DNA from: Cavia porcellus
Lineage: Eukaryota; Chordata; Mammalia; Rodentia; Caviidae
Direction of reading: 5' to 3'
Assembly: GCF_034190915.1 (NCBI RefSeq)
Contig: NW_026947484.1
Location: forward strand, 185,622,982 to 185,686,981
DNA: 64,000 bases
Shown: positions 11,740 through 23,617 of the stretch, piece by piece
Layout of the letters: each line of letters begins with the position of its first letter
Position numbering within the stretch: the stretch's first letter is position 1
The notes under the pieces: generated by a model
Databases searched by the model: none
Told to the model about the DNA's origin: nothing
What the model saw: the letters and a program-made list of their open reading frames with translations, nothing else
Position numbers and translations under genes: made by a program

Positions 11740-12384
11740 TTCCAGCCTCAGTCTCTTCTCCTGAGCTTGCCAGCATTAACTGTCAGCTAATATACTTTCA
11801 CAAACCTGGAAGAGCTCAAACATAATGGAATCATCTGTAGACATTTCAGTTGTTGTAACTTTTACAAAAATAAAATTATATTATTCTACGTCATTTTCTT
11901 AAAACACATTATGGATATCACTCGTAAGTAATTAATTGGTCTGAGATATTTTCACATCCCCAAGCAGAAATTCAAATATTTCCAGGTGAGCTTCTCCAGA
12001 GATTTCAAAGATTCCCGCTGCCGCTAGCAGCACGACAAAAGAATTCATTTCCCCGTGTTCTTATCAGCACTGTTGCAATTGTTCTTTTTAATTTTTTCTG
12101 GTTTAGTAGATGACAATGGTCTCACTGTACTGTAATTTTCATTTCCCTCACTACTTCTAAGGTACAATATTTGTTCACACATTTACTGCACATTGGGGCA
12201 TTTTTTTTCCTCTAGCCTTTGTACACTGACTGCATTTCTACTCGGTTCTCTGTTACATTTAAAAGAGTTTATATGACTGTATTACTCGTTAGATAATATT
12301 TGCCCTTTGCCAATCTCATGTGTTGTGAATATTCTTTTATAATTTGCCACTTTCTATTAACCTTACACTGTAATATATTTCTTA
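11740..12384 (-). mobile_element. Old L1M fragment (minus strand)
   Basis: On the plus strand the run 'ttatcagcactgttgcaatt ... gatgacaatggtctcactg ... attttcatttccctcactact' resembles the reverse complement of an old L1 ORF2/3' region. It is highly diverged. Confidence 0.5.
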
Positions 12385-12790
12385 ATGTTTATGAGTACAT
12401 ATTTGCAGTACATATTGACTACATTCATCGTGGGTAGTGGATGCATGATCATAATACATTTCAATTCTTTTTTCATCTTCTTTTCCTCTTTTCCCTCCCC
12501 TTCATCCTACTCTTGGACCTGTTTCATTTTGCAAAAGATACATCTGCCTATTTCCTATTACCTATCTTTTATTTTGTTCTTTATTTATATTTTGGATTTC
12601 TCATATAAAAGAAACCATGCAATATTTAACCTTGTGTTTCATTTATTTTATTTGACATTATGATCTTGCAGTGCATCTGTTTTCCTACAAAAGACTTAAG
12701 TTTATCCTTTTTATGCCAGAAAAGTTCTCCATTGTATATAAACATCACATTTTCTTGTATGCAGTCAACCCTTTTTATCTTTCATTTTTA
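12385..12790 (-). mobile_element. L1 3' UTR fragment (minus strand)
   Basis: Read on the minus strand it follows the L1 3' end: a region like 'catatatacaatggagaac' and an 'aaatgacattatga'-type stretch, with pyrimidine-rich plus-strand sequence at 12,470-12,510 corresponding to the purine-rich 3' UTR. It resembles the 3' end of copy 1 at 6,800-7,060. Confidence 0.6.
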
Positions 12791-12839
12791 TTTTGGAAGA
12801 TGACCCCTATTCTGAGATTACAGGGTCTTCGAAATTTCT

Positions 12840-14300
12840 CCTGATAGTTTGCTGTTTTGCTTTTATTTAGTTTTTAACATTATTGATGTACAATTTATAT
12901 GACAAAATTTACTCAGGTTAACCAAACTGTTGAATTTGGCAATCGGATAACCTCCACGAAATTAGATACTGGACTACTCTATCACCCTACATTCCAGAGA
13001 AGTACTATTTTCAGTTGCTATAACTGTTTTTTCTAAAATTTTTATGTGAACGCATTTATGGAGTACACAGTTCTCTGTAGCTGTGTGCTTGCCATTTGTA
13101 TGTCTGAAATGCACCTTGGTTTTCATATATATTAATATTTGATTTATTTTTATTGGTGAGTAGTATTCTAATTTTTGCTTACTATTTATAAGTTTATTAC
13201 AGACATTTAAGTAAAAGTCTTTGTAAGGGCATATAGTTTTCATCTCTCTTAAATGGACACCTAAAGTTTCCATTCAGGGCTGTGATATAGAGAGTATGTT
13301 TATAAGGTTTATCATTTCATGCTGTCTTTGAAAGTGTTTGCATCATTTTGCACCTAAGACAGAAAGGAATAGATTTTCCAGCCACTCTACAGCCTCCAAG
13401 CCAGTTGGTATTGTAAGACTTTTAATTTTAGCCATTAGAATGCTTTGAAGTGTCTGTCCTTGGGTTTTCAGTTAAACTTATATGAATAGTGATGTTAAAG
13501 ATCTCTTCATTTGCTTAAATTTGCTATTCTAGGTAAAGTGTCTAAGTTTTTCTTTCTATAAAAAATTGGGTTGTTTCCATTCTTCACTCATCAGTAATCT
13601 TCACATATTCTAAATTCAAATCTTCTGTCAATAAAATGTCTTGCAAGCTAGGCCTGGGGTTCACAGCTGTAATTCCAAGGCTCCAGGGCTCAGGTGGGGA
13701 TTACAAGGCCAAGGCCAATCTGGGCAACTTAGCAAGACCCCCTCACAAAGAATTTCACAAGGGAGTGGGTGACGCAGATAGACCCAAAGGCTTCACTGTC
13801 TGATATCACACAAAACGTTAGGAATGGGGTTTTTTGTTTTGTTTTGTTTTCTGTTTTGTTTTTTGCTATCCATGGTGGTTAGTCTTTTCACTTGGTAAAC
13901 TGTATCTTTCCCATGGCAAGGTTTCTAGTTTTTATGAATGCTATTTTTAGTTAAATTTATCCTGCATTTCATCTCCTGTTTAAGAAATTTCTATTTAACC
14001 CAAAACATCTTCTAAATATTGAAGTGTTTGTCTTTCATTTACGTCTCGGAGCCCTTTTCAGGTGATCATACATGGAATGAGGCAGGGATTGAGTTTCTTT
14101 TTTCCCACTCAGATAGTCAGTTGTCCTGGTATCATTTTTAAGTTGCTAAAATTAATTTTCTATGATTAAAGGCATGATTTTGTCTCCTTTTCTCTTATGA
14201 ATAGACAATGCATACACATTTCCTGTTTTCTAAGTCAACCTCTTTCTAATTTATTGAAATAACATACTTGTTTTCATTAACTTTAATTTATAGCTATTGC
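12840..14300 (-). mobile_element. Old L1M 3' half (minus strand), interrupted by B1
   Basis: In plus-strand order it reads as the reverse complement of an old mammalian L1M from its 3' UTR into ORF2. The 'atatgacaaaatttactcaggttaacc' region is near 12,898. The old ORF2 stretch with 'gaatgaggcagggattgag' followed by 'cagttgtcctggtatca' is near 14,074-14,136. A B1 lies within it at 13,647. Edges are approximate. Confidence 0.7.
13647..13750 (+). mobile_element. B1-type SINE, diverged monomer
   Basis: The order 'gctaggcctggggttcacag', 'ctgtaattccaaggct' and 'ccaatctgggcaacttagcaagaccc' matches an Alu/B1 monomer. It has no clear A tail and is old. Confidence 0.75.
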
Positions 14301-14579
14301 AAATCTTCAATCTGATCCACAAATTTATTTTATATTCTTTTCCTAAAAGAAGGTCTTGATTTACAAGCCTTTAAGTATTTTATTTCCCTTTCCTCATCTT
14401 ATTAAATTTTATTAACGTTTTACAAGTTGGTCAAGTGAATATCTAAGGTACTAGCCCTCTTTTTACCCACTAACTGTAACCAATACATCATCAATATTCT
14501 TGCTTTATATTATCTCCATTACTAACAGGCCCATCCAGATCTCTCACACTTTCCGTGTACTGTGCTATTTCATAACCAA
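14301..14579. other. Unassigned, probably old L1 or L2 flank
   Basis: AT-rich with no clear feature. It may continue one of the flanking old elements. Confidence 0.35.
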
Positions 14580-14860
14580 AATTCTATCAGTATCTTTCTA
14601 GTCATTAACCATGCAGCTTTCTTCCTACCTCAGGTCCTTTGCACTTACCATTCCTTCTGCTTGGAGTAATCTTCCTTTAAATGTTATACCTGGTATATCT
14701 GTTACACCAGTCAAATCTTTGGTAATGACTCAATGTTTTTGAGAAAACTTATATGTAAGTTACACCTTCTATAATTCCACTTCCTATTAAAATCCTCCTA
14801 TGTCGAGTTTGAGTTTCAGGAGGTTATCTCACTCAGACCTAAGTAAATACACTTCATAAG
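14580..14860 (+). repeat. L2 LINE fragment
   Basis: The stretch 'caggtcctttgcacttaccattccttctgcttggagtaatcttcc' near 14,632-14,676 is the characteristic conserved part of the L2 ORF2 end and 3' UTR. It is ancient and diverged. Confidence 0.8.
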
Positions 14861-15323
14861 CAGCATATCTTTTGACTAACCAAGGTAGCCATTGAAGTTT
14901 TCCATTGTAGAATAATTTCTTCTCATTTTTGTAAACATTGATCCAGTAGCCAGCACCAGTCTTGTTGCTTAGAAACAAAAAAGCACAAAGAATTAATCTT
15001 GGTTACTCTGATTATTACCTGGAAATATGCTCATTAAAAAGTGCGTCTGAATTGTTGGGCTATTTTTACAAGGGCAGTGCTTTGCCCTTCGTTAAGACAG
15101 CCATAGCCACTCCCCAGTGAGGAGCAGAGGCTTCTTGACCACCTAGCAGCTGACTGAGAGACGGTCTGCCCTGGGGCAGAGGGTCCTGCAAACGATGAAA
15201 ACTGTAGCTGGAGAAGTGACCGCTGCTGAGGACTTGGACAGACAGGCTGGGGGAGTGACGGGGCTCTGTGCAGCCAGAGGGAGCGCCTGTGTGGACTGGC
15301 TTGCCCACCACGCGGAACTGCGG

Positions 15324-15326
<3 letters not shown>

Positions 15327-15379
<53 letters not shown>

Positions 15380-15452
15380 TGTGTGTGTGTGTGCGCGCGC
15401 GCATATCTGTGTATGTGTGCGTGTGTCTTTGCATGTGTGTGTGTCTGTGTGT
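15327..15452. repeat. (GT)n-(GC)n microsatellite with imperfect TG tail
   Basis: Nearly pure GT runs from 15,327 to about 15,392, with one TA break. A (GC)n run follows to 15,402, then imperfect TG/TGCG sequence to about 15,452. Alternating purine-pyrimidine tracts of this kind can adopt Z-DNA. Confidence 0.97.
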
Positions 15453-15526
15453 TTTCACTCCTTCCGTTCCGCCCGCCCCTCCAGGTACTGTGCATGCAGC
15501 GCTGCCACACAGCTGCCCCTGCCCTG

Positions 15527-15540
15527 GTTGCTGTGACAAC
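15527..15540. promoter_or_regulatory. RFX X-box-like palindrome
   Basis: GTTGCTGTGACAAC is a 14-bp imperfect palindrome. It differs at two positions from the ideal X-box GTTGCCATGGCAAC bound by RFX family factors. It lies in the CpG-rich patch. Binding is an inference. Confidence 0.4.
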
Positions 15541-15839
15541 TCAGCAGTTTGCTGTCGGTGTTCTGCGTGGAAACGAGCCCTGGGGTGCACCTTCTGATCC
15601 AAACCTCTCCCTCAGGCTCTAAATGCCATTTGACTCATTTTCCATTACAATCATCAGAGGACCTTTCGCAATTTGAAGGGAGTTATTGCTTTCTTTCGCA
15701 TCTTTTCTCAAATATCTGATTGCAATTCAGCTCTCCAGAGAAAATCCAACAGCCTCTGTAGCCGTTCTGAAGAGAACAGGTGAATTTCATTCCAGATGTG
15801 TTGTTTTAAAGCTGAAGGAGACTCACACACAATCTGGTT

Positions 15840-15950
15840 AGGTCTGCCTATTGTACACGGGTAGAAATAAAATTTCTGGTGCCTAGAACAGGGCCTGGCG
15901 GACATAGTAGCCACTCAGAAAGTTTGTGCAGCAAATGAAAGCATTTGAGG
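15840..15950 (+). repeat. L2 LINE 3' end
   Basis: 'ggtgcctagaacagggcctgg' followed by 'acatagtagccactcagaaa' (15,879-15,921) is the diagnostic L2 3' end, normally continuing into a 'caataaatatttgttgaatg' tail. It is ancient. Confidence 0.75.
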
Positions 15951-16199
15951 CCGTCACCGTTATTCCAAGCTCACACATGTCCAGGGTAGAAGAAAGATTA
16001 GAGCGCGACATTTCTTATTTCACAATTTAATCATTTTCCAAAAACAATTGAGCTATATTTATTTATTGAAATGATGTAATGATATTTGTATATATAAATA
16101 TTTACCAAAAAGTTGTCAGTCTTTAATATTGCAAACCCCAAAAATAGCCTTAAAAACAGTCATCTGTCTTTTGCTTACTAAGAATAGCATAGAATTTAT

Positions 16200-16330
16200 A
16201 TATAATTTTTTTATTTAAAGAGAAAAAAGAAAGGAAATAAAATTTAAAAAAACAAAGCAGTAAAAGGGTACAAATAATACAGAATTTCAAGGAAAAATAC
16301 AGTAAGATATCACTAGTTAAATTTTGATGA
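16200..16330 (-). mobile_element. L1 3' terminal fragment (minus strand)
   Basis: The run 'cagtaaaagggtacaaataa' through 'cagtaagatatcactagtta' (16,258-16,320) matches 55,750-55,825, which is the same L1 3' end on the minus strand. It is a short truncated copy. Confidence 0.7.
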
Positions 16331-16339
16331 GTTTGTTTG

Positions 16340-18600
16340 CATTATTAAATGTGTGTTTCTACCTTTCAAATTTCATTAACTTTTTCATTAGTAAAACCAG
16401 AATAAAATCTTGCAGTTTGACAGAAAATAAATATATATCACAAATGTCTGATGTTCACGACAGATTATTTTTTGGTGTTTCTTTTTAATCTTCATTTTTA
16501 CTACTGCTTTGTTTGCAGTATTTGTCATTTTTATGTTTCTTAGAACATATTTAACAAATTATGCAAATTGTGCAAAGAACAATTTTCATCTCAGGAATGA
16601 GCTGCATTTTTTAGTCCTTGTGATTAGGTGACATTTTCCTTAAAAGTATTAGAACAGGAGGAAGATGAAAAGCACAGAGAATTTAGATCCAAAATATCAG
16701 AATCTTTTAAAACTTGATGAAGAATATAAAGACACAGATCCTCAAGATCAGTTTTAAGGTCAGACTAAGATATGTTCTATCTTGTAGGAGACAGAATTTT
16801 GAATTTAATTTACTTGCAGTCCAATCATTTATAATAAAAAAATCCCTAAGGAATGGCTTTGGAAATGGTGTATTTATGAAACTGGCTCGGTATAACAATG
16901 TAAAAGGTCATAAAATTGCCCCCCCCCCCCAGATCTGGCAGGCTTTAAAGCCACCTGTAGCATTAAAAAGAAAAGAAAAAAACCAAAAACTATGGCGTTT
17001 GCTGAACCACCAGACTTTCTGTCTGTGAGACTCAGGATTCAATTCGAATGAGAGTTTCTGAGTCTTCTGAAGCCAGTCTGGTTCTGCAGCCACCTGGGCT
17101 TTAGGAGAACAGGCTGTATTGATCTCTCGTTAGAGAAACAGTTGTGTCTTCAATTTATGCTGTCTCTGCAGACAAATGAACTGTCCGCTGATAGTCTAAA
17201 ATGAAGGTCTAAAATACTGCAGGGAAACAAAATAAAAAAAAAAAAAAACTTTTGGGGCCAACCTTATCTTTCCTTGTGAAAGAACCATAAAAATAATAAT
17301 AAAGGAAAGAAACAAATTTTGGGTCTATTTTAGTCTAAAGAACTCAAAATCAGGAGATGCTCAAAGGGTTAGTAGTGCTTTCTTTTGAGATAGTTTTTTT
17401 TTGAGAAGTCAAGATTAGTCACTAGCAGCTGAGGGAGAATTTTTCTTAAGGTCACAGATAGTTCCAATACCTTACTAGGAAAATGAAAATCTAACATCAG
17501 AGACCAAATGTTTGAGCCAGTGCTTAGCTGAGAACGCCTCACTCCAAGCCTTGTTGATAGAGTCTAACTCCATAGAGTAGATTCTCTTGCCCAAGCAGCC
17601 ACCTAGGTTTTACCCACTGACGTGCAGATTAGAAAGGAGGCAGAAATGGATGTCTGTGCTGTAAATCAGCTCCGTTTTGAGCTCACATTTAAGGCACCTG
17701 AGTCCTCTTTCCGGATTGTCCTTGTCTCTAGACCCAGAAATACAGCCTTTCTATAGTGTTTTAGAGGACGAACTTTTTATCTCAACCCCACATTTTGAGA
17801 GGTTGCTTTGACTACACCATGTGCTTCCCCTAGACTGAGTTAAGGCTGAAAACCCAGATGTAGTACACCTTACTCCCTGACTTGAACTCTTGGCAAAAGC
17901 CAACAATCAGGGAAAGAATCAGGTTGCAGGTACCCATAATCTGATTCTAGACAGAAGACAGATTGAAATAACATAATTGCATCATCAGATACTGAGGCAG
18001 GTCCAGAATAGGAATAAAACGTTGCAGTTATTTTGTAAAACAGGAAACCTTGCAGTGTCATTTATGTTTGCTTGGCACTGCTTTCAAAGTTCCAAGGAAT
18101 GGGATATTTATCTTTCCTATTTGTCCACCCAGAAGGCTTACTTTCATCTTGAAAGGATTACTGATTTGACTACAAAATTTATCATGCTTTTATTATCTAG
18201 GACCAAAGGCATTTTATACCTGAAATAAATGCCTGATGAGTTAAACTACTATTTTATTTTAAAATGTTTGCATTTCTGTAGTATCCTATATATTGACTTA
18301 CTTTATTAATCTAGTACCAAAGCAATAGGTCATCTCTACTAAAACTCATACCCTTGTAATATAAAAAAGCCTCACACTTGCTTCTAAAATATCACATTCT
18401 ATGAGTAAATATACTGTATGTGAATCATTTGAAATAAAATACATTCTTAGGTACAGTAGCCACAATATCAAATATCCTTTTAGTACATTTCTAGAGAGAA
18501 AAGAAAACAAGATTTCAAAAATTTTTCTCTAGTTTTTTGGCAGCTAAGGAGGGATTTAATAAAAGATTTACCATTAACCTCCTCAGAGTGTGGCACAGAT
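16340..18600. other. Unassigned unique-looking DNA
   Basis: No gene or repeat that I can name. It includes a run of 12 C at 16,919-16,930 and an A run at 17,231-17,247. The 104-residue frame at 16,714-17,028 crosses the C run and has no recognisable product. Confidence 0.4.
16919..16930. repeat. C12 homopolymer
   Basis: Twelve consecutive C residues in an AT-rich context. Confidence 0.95.
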
Positions 18601-18621
18601 GCCCTAACTTTGTGGTGCTGT

Positions 18622-18638
18622 AAAGATCCAACTCAGAG
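18622..18638. repeat. Target site duplication of ID SINE (left)
   Basis: AAAGATCCAACTCAGAG is repeated exactly at 18,746-18,762, after the SINE's A-rich tail. A 17-bp exact duplication shows L1-type target-primed insertion that is not very old. Confidence 0.95.
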
Positions 18639-18745
18639 GGGGCTGGGGATTTAGCTCAGCAGCATAAGCGCCTGCCTTGCAAGCAGGCAGTCGTGAGTTC
18701 AATCCCCAGTACCGATAAAAACGAAAAAGACAAAAAAAAAAAACA
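18639..18745 (+). mobile_element. ID-type SINE derived from tRNA-Ala(TGC)
   Basis: It starts GGGGCTGGGGATTTAGCTCA. The tRNA-like part has an A box (TAGCTCAGCAG), an anticodon stem-loop CCTGC-CTTGCAA-GCAGG with anticodon TGC, and a B box (GAGTTCAATCC). The tail reads ACCGATAAAAACGAAAAAG and ends in poly(A). Intact, exact 17-bp target duplications flank it. The body is nearly identical to the copy at 48,471, so the subfamily was recently active. Confidence 0.95.
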
Positions 18746-18762
18746 AAAGATCCAACTCAGAG

Positions 18763-19220
18763 ACAGGCTGCAAAGTTTTGGCATCTACCTGATGAATGTG
18801 GTCAGTTAATTACCTACCAAAGGCATGATCCCAACCATGACAGAGATGTTATTCAGAAATGTCCTGGGAAGTCTGGTTTATGTTTTGCTTTTGTCATAAG
18901 CTAAAGCTTCCTAAACCAAGAAATATTTAAATATCCATTCCAGCTAGAAATCTAAGTCTAGCCAAAACCATCCGATTAAAACAGTATTCTGATAACTTAC
19001 CAAAGGCATTTAGCACCTCCAGGCTGTCCACTGTTACTCCATCTGTTGGCTGAATTTGTGGCAAGATTTTGTTGTTTTCCTGTCTGCTTTGGCTTCCCTC
19101 TCATTTCTCTCTAACTGATAGTAGCTGTGAGAGCCAGGTGAATTTAAAAAGTATGTATCATATGATATGATTTCAAAACATACAATATATTTTCATAATT
19201 TTTGTGATGATTGTATTGTC
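18763..19220. other. Unassigned DNA
   Basis: No gene or repeat recognised. It contains the perfect 12-bp palindrome TATCATATGATA at 19,156-19,167. Confidence 0.4.
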
Positions 19221-19221
19221 A

Positions 19222-19335
19222 GACATATTTTATATTATATATCATTTCATTTGATTTTCATAATTCTGGGATACATATTATGATCATTTTCATTTTATAG
19301 CTGGCCAAAGTATAAAATTTTATCCAAATAAGAAC
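19222..19335 (+). repeat. MIR SINE fragment (probable)
   Basis: 'atcatttcatttgattttcataa' then 'catattatgatcattttcattttatagctggcc' follows the MIR core pattern (low-level ATCTCATTTAATCCTCA ... CCCATTTTACAGATG). It is diverged. Confidence 0.5.
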
Positions 19336-21714
19336 TTTTCCAAGTCGATATCAGTTACACACAGCAGAAACTATCATTTTAAACTTAAATACTCTAATCA
19401 CAAATTTTTGGCACTGTGAGCAATGGAAATCTGTTGTTTCAAATGATGAGTTAAATATGAACAAGGAAAAAAACTCTCCTTTCCAGCCCCAGTTAAAGGT
19501 TATTATTCTCTATTAAATCCAGGTGTCTTCTGAATTCCCAGACTTAGCAAAGAACATTTATCCCACTCAGACATGAGGGAGATTATTGAAAAATCACTTA
19601 AAATAATTTAAAATTGCATAAACTATACATCGTTAATAGTAGTTTTACATGAGACTGTCTGTTATTTAATAATTTGCTTGTGTAACCCAGCACTGAAGTT
19701 GGATTGCCACTTTTGCCAAAATGCACTAATGCCTTATTTACAGTTTCTATATTGTTTAAAATGAGTAGAGAGCACCATGATACTTTTGGAGCAACAGAAG
19801 CAAGATTTTTCTAAGTTTATTTAATTCATCCAGTATTTTAGATCTTTTTATCCATACCTACTTTTTTAGAAATATAATTTTTAAATTGTTTCCAAATACT
19901 TTAGTTTTAATTGAATAAAAACTGTAAGTTTTCTTTCACATTTATATACTGTTGGTTTATGTCAAATTAATGATACAAAATTGCAATGACAAAATAGCAA
20001 TATATTGAGATTTATGAACATAAACACATACGTTTTGATCCACTGGGCCAAATACCAGTAGTTGGGATTTTAGGCTCTAATCGGGTGATCCATCAGGACC
20101 TTGTATAGAAGGAATAGATTAAGCATGCAATTTGGCTTAGCGGAGGTCAGCAAAGAAAGGTAAATGCTGGAATCTATGTCTGTCTTTGCCACTTTGTAGC
20201 ACACTTGGTGAAGTAGTCTCTGCAACTTGAGAGGTAAGTCTGCTCTGAGAAGTTAAGAGGATTTATAAGAGACTTATAAGGGGAAAAAACCCTGTTATTT
20301 AGCGTTCTGCTATGAACCAGGCTTCTTCATTTTGACCTTTCAGTTCCCTTTAAAACTCTAATAAAATGAATTGAATAATAAAAAATGAATAATAAAAAGT
20401 AAAGCTAAAAGAATATTAAAATGCTCACAAATAAAGTTTTCATTGAAGGTTAAGTCTAGACCTCTGACCTGGAAGTGATGATAAAAAAATATAAAGATAA
20501 ATGGGATTAGAGGGCAAGCAATTTGATCTGTTTTGCCTCAGGGCACTTAAAAGTATTTTTCAGAAAACAAACTTAAAAAGGATGAGACAGACATACCTTA
20601 AGCATGCACTCAAGTTTGTCACAGAGATTCAGGGTAGAGATGGATAACATACTTTTTTGAACTGTAAGAAAATTTGAAGTATTTGTTACATATGTTTGAC
20701 ACATAGTGATAAGAAAAAAATACGTTTAGTAGATGCAATCTAATAGCAAATTTAGATCAGTAGGTGAAAGGTCTGATATAGGAGCTGCAGATATGGGAGA
20801 ACAAATTAGAAACTGCCCTCATGCCCTCCAACTTAAAAGGTATAGTACGGGTAATTAATATGGAAATCGTTTTCAAATATTTTCCAAAACCATAAACAGA
20901 GATCGTCTTGAAGGAAGATTAAAAGGCAAAATAGTACTTTAACTCTAGGTTTTAATTCTAGTTTTCCGAAGTTAGTGGGGTGTATTGTAGAGGTTCCAAA
21001 GACCTTCAAATATAAAGTAATAGCCTTGCCTACTTTCAAATGACAAAATGTCTTATGAAACCATAATACATATTCTCCGTAATACAGAGGATTAGAATTT
21101 CCTTTTGTTAATTTCAAATTTCCTCATTTATGGATAAAACCTAATCAGAAACTGTGGATGGCATTAGTCTTTTTTATTGATAACCAATAAAAAATACTAT
21201 TATTTTATTTAATAAATAGAATTTTGGGATAGATGATAACTTATAAAGCTTGAATTTAGGGTAAACATTAAAAGATTGGGAAATATTATAATAGCTTTAC
21301 TTTGTCTTTACTCAGAATGACAGACTCAATCTATGAAACTAATTATTTATATCTTAGTGATAGATTTCTAAAGAACACCCAATGTGATTGATTCATGCTT
21401 TTAACAACTGGAAAAACTTGATATTTGAACATATGCACAAACATTGCAAATATTAATGGTTACTTTTTTTTAAAGAAGTTGAAAAAGACAATGAAGAGAA
21501 GAAAAAAAGATAGAAATATTCTCTTAACTATTCTTCCCTGTTTTCCTACTATGTATTCTTTACACCATTTCAGACTATTAGATTAACTCAGAAGACCTAT
21601 TGGAGGGCTTCTCTTACCAAGCAAGCCATGTAAAATTTCCTGGCACCCCTTTACCCACCATCCTATAAGCTCTTTGCCTTGAGTCTTATCACAACCTGCA
21701 ATTATTTGGGTAGT
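19336..21714. other. Unassigned AT-rich DNA
   Basis: No gene, RNA gene or repeat recognised in about 2.4 kb. The 94-residue minus-strand frame at 20,833-21,117 has no recognisable product. Confidence 0.4.
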
Positions 21715-21880
21715 TTATTTGTTTATTTGCTTATTTGCATAGCATCTCATTTTCACATTAGAATATAACTGCTAGAAGAAAAACATTGTGTGTCTTATTC
21801 TTTCATTTTCAGTACCTATCAGGGAATCAATTCATACTTGTTAAACAAATAAATGAGTATTAAATATCTCTATTGGGCTG
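21715..21880 (+). repeat. L2 LINE 3' end (probable)
   Basis: 'agaatataactgctagaaga' ... 'attctttcattttcagtacctatcagggaatca' ... 'cttgttaaacaaataaatgagt' follows the L2 3' end layout. It is diverged. Confidence 0.55.
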
Positions 21881-21894
21881 TCAACTCATGTTTT

Positions 21895-22060
21895 GTAGGT
21901 CCTTTATACAATGCACGATCCTTACAAGAGTCCTGTGAAGCAAGTGTTAGATACTTAGGTAGCAGGAAGTTGAGGCTTAAGAGAGATTGAAATTTGCTTT
22001 ACAAATGCCACATAGTGATGGATCAAATACATTTCTGTCTCTAAAGTCTATATTTAAATA
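21895..22060 (+). repeat. MIR SINE
   Basis: The order 'tccttacaagagtcctgtgaagcaagtgttag', 'gaagttgaggcttaagagag' and 'ttgctttacaaatgccacatagt' matches the MIR core and its 3' part. It is ancient and diverged. Confidence 0.7.
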
Positions 22061-22544
22061 TAGTTTTTTAGCTGGAAACTTCAAGGTACAATTACTTGAT
22101 CAGCACTACACATATTTGTGTGACAAGAAAACACAGTCCACCTTAACAATTTAGTCTTCATCTGTTCTAGCATTTTCATGCTGAGTTATTGTGGGTCTGA
22201 TTACCTAGACGCCTGCTCCTTTAGTCTGAGAGCTCCTTAAGGCAAGGAATTACTCTTTCTACCCAAAAGCTTCTGCAAAGAAAGTTTTGCAGACTAATTT
22301 ACCACTTTAGTTATTTTATCACCTCTCAACTAATAAGAAATTTGAACAAAAAGATAACTCTAGATGTGCCAAGGACATAGCACTTTGCATTTAACAATGA
22401 GCTATAAAAACATTAAAAACTTAGATAACTATTGAAATTAGAAGATAGTCACCTGAATGACACCAGTTATGAAGGAATTCTAGTGTCCTGCATGTGAGGA
22501 GAAACAAAATGCCCATAAGAGCTGTATTTTATTTCTGGGAATCT

Positions 22545-22854
22545 ACGATGCTATATCTGAAAGGAAGAGCGATGGAAGGCCATGGAACTTATATAACAGC
22601 TATCTCAAACAGCAAAGGGTATCTGAGGTGATCAAAGGCCAAATGGGAGGCTGGAGAGCAGATTAAACATCATCTGGAGAACACCTACCAGGAAGCTGAA
22701 AGTGAAAAATAAGCCATGATACAGTAATTTGATAGGACAGCACAGGGACAGATATGTCCTTATACAATTAATCTAGGTTCATATGCTCTTCTCTCCTGAA
22801 AGCCCTAATGTTGATCTAATAGTGTATCTGTACTTGTGGCACATCAAATTATAA
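22545..22854 (+). repeat. Local ~300-bp direct duplication, copy 1
   Basis: This 310-bp segment starts ACGATGCTATATCTGAAAGG and ends CATCAAATTATAA. It recurs at 23,618-23,909 (292 bp) in the same orientation, 1,073 bp downstream, with scattered substitutions and a few small indels. The 760 bp between them is not duplicated. I do not recognise the sequence as a known repeat. It has no credible open frame. Confidence 0.9.
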
Positions 22855-23394
22855 GTATTTTGAAGGGAGGATCCTCTTAGAGCAATGTTATTATAAGGCA
22901 AAAATCTAGGAGATTCTAGAAACAGGATTTGCTGTCAAACACTAAGACTACACAGAAGACAGCTTTAAAGTGGAAGAAATATTTGTGACTATGGTCTTAA
23001 TATCAAAAAATTCAGTGCAGTCATTAAAAATAACCCTAGAATACTAAGTGACAAAATAGACAAGTAATTTACTTTTTAGGGAAATTTTACATTTGCAGCA
23101 AAATCCAGAGCACACATACATAGGCTTCTTGTTTGTAAAATTTCCTCCAGAGTGGTGTGTTATAAGTGACCAACCTCGAGGAACTACATTGTAATTCATG
23201 CTATATTTTTCATTAGAAAGCCAGTTCAAAGATATGATTTGCATGATGAGCACAGTTTTATGTACAATGCATGGGTAAATATGCACATATATTCATAAAT
23301 TTAAAAGTAGCATTATTAACACCAAAGGCTATTCACTGGTCACATCACTTATCTTCTTAAAACAGTTGAACAGTATCATGTTGCAGGTAGAATA
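22855..23394. other. Unassigned DNA between duplicated segments
   Basis: No gene or repeat recognised. The 80-residue minus-strand frame at 23,044-23,286 has no recognisable product. Confidence 0.4.
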
Positions 23395-23617
23395 AATCTA
23401 GCATTCTCAGGGTGCCCATCACAATTACCTGGTGAGTCTTCAGCTTATAGCAGCCACTTTATCTCACACCACTCTCCTCGTCTATGCCCTAAGTTTTGGA
23501 AATGTTTCCAGTGTCTCCATACATCATAACCTTTGCCACTCGGATTGCCCTTAATGATCTCCTCCCCCAGCTTCCATTTTCTCAACACACTGACCCTTTT
23601 CCGCACAGTTTCCAAAC
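23395..23617 (+). repeat. L2-like fragment, left part
   Basis: 'tcacaccactctcctcgtct' and 'ttgccactcggattgccctt' resemble the L2 ORF2 end and 3' UTR. L2-like sequence appears to resume at 23,911, on the other side of the duplicated segment. Confidence 0.5.

Larger units (their letters stand above)
15060..15600. promoter_or_regulatory. CpG-rich patch, candidate regulatory element
   Basis: This stretch is clearly richer in G+C and CpG than the AT-rich DNA around it. I count roughly two dozen CpGs, several of them inside the (GC)n end of the microsatellite. It contains a CCGTTCCGCCCGCCCCTCC tract (about 15,465-15,483), a TGCATGCA palindrome (15,491-15,498) and an RFX X-box-like palindrome at 15,527-15,540. 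Open frames crossing it are created by the CA/TG repeat and are not credible genes. A small promoter or enhancer is possible but not shown. Confidence 0.45.

Noticed and set aside
15034..15622. Several overlapping open frames on both strands (up to 178 residues) over the TG/CA repeat
   Set aside because: They are open because the dinucleotide repeat encodes His-Thr or Cys-Val in every frame. They lack any real domain.
19156..19167. Perfect 12-bp palindrome TATCATATGATA
   Set aside because: AT-rich palindromes of this length are expected by chance in 64 kb of AT-rich DNA and nothing nearby supports a function.
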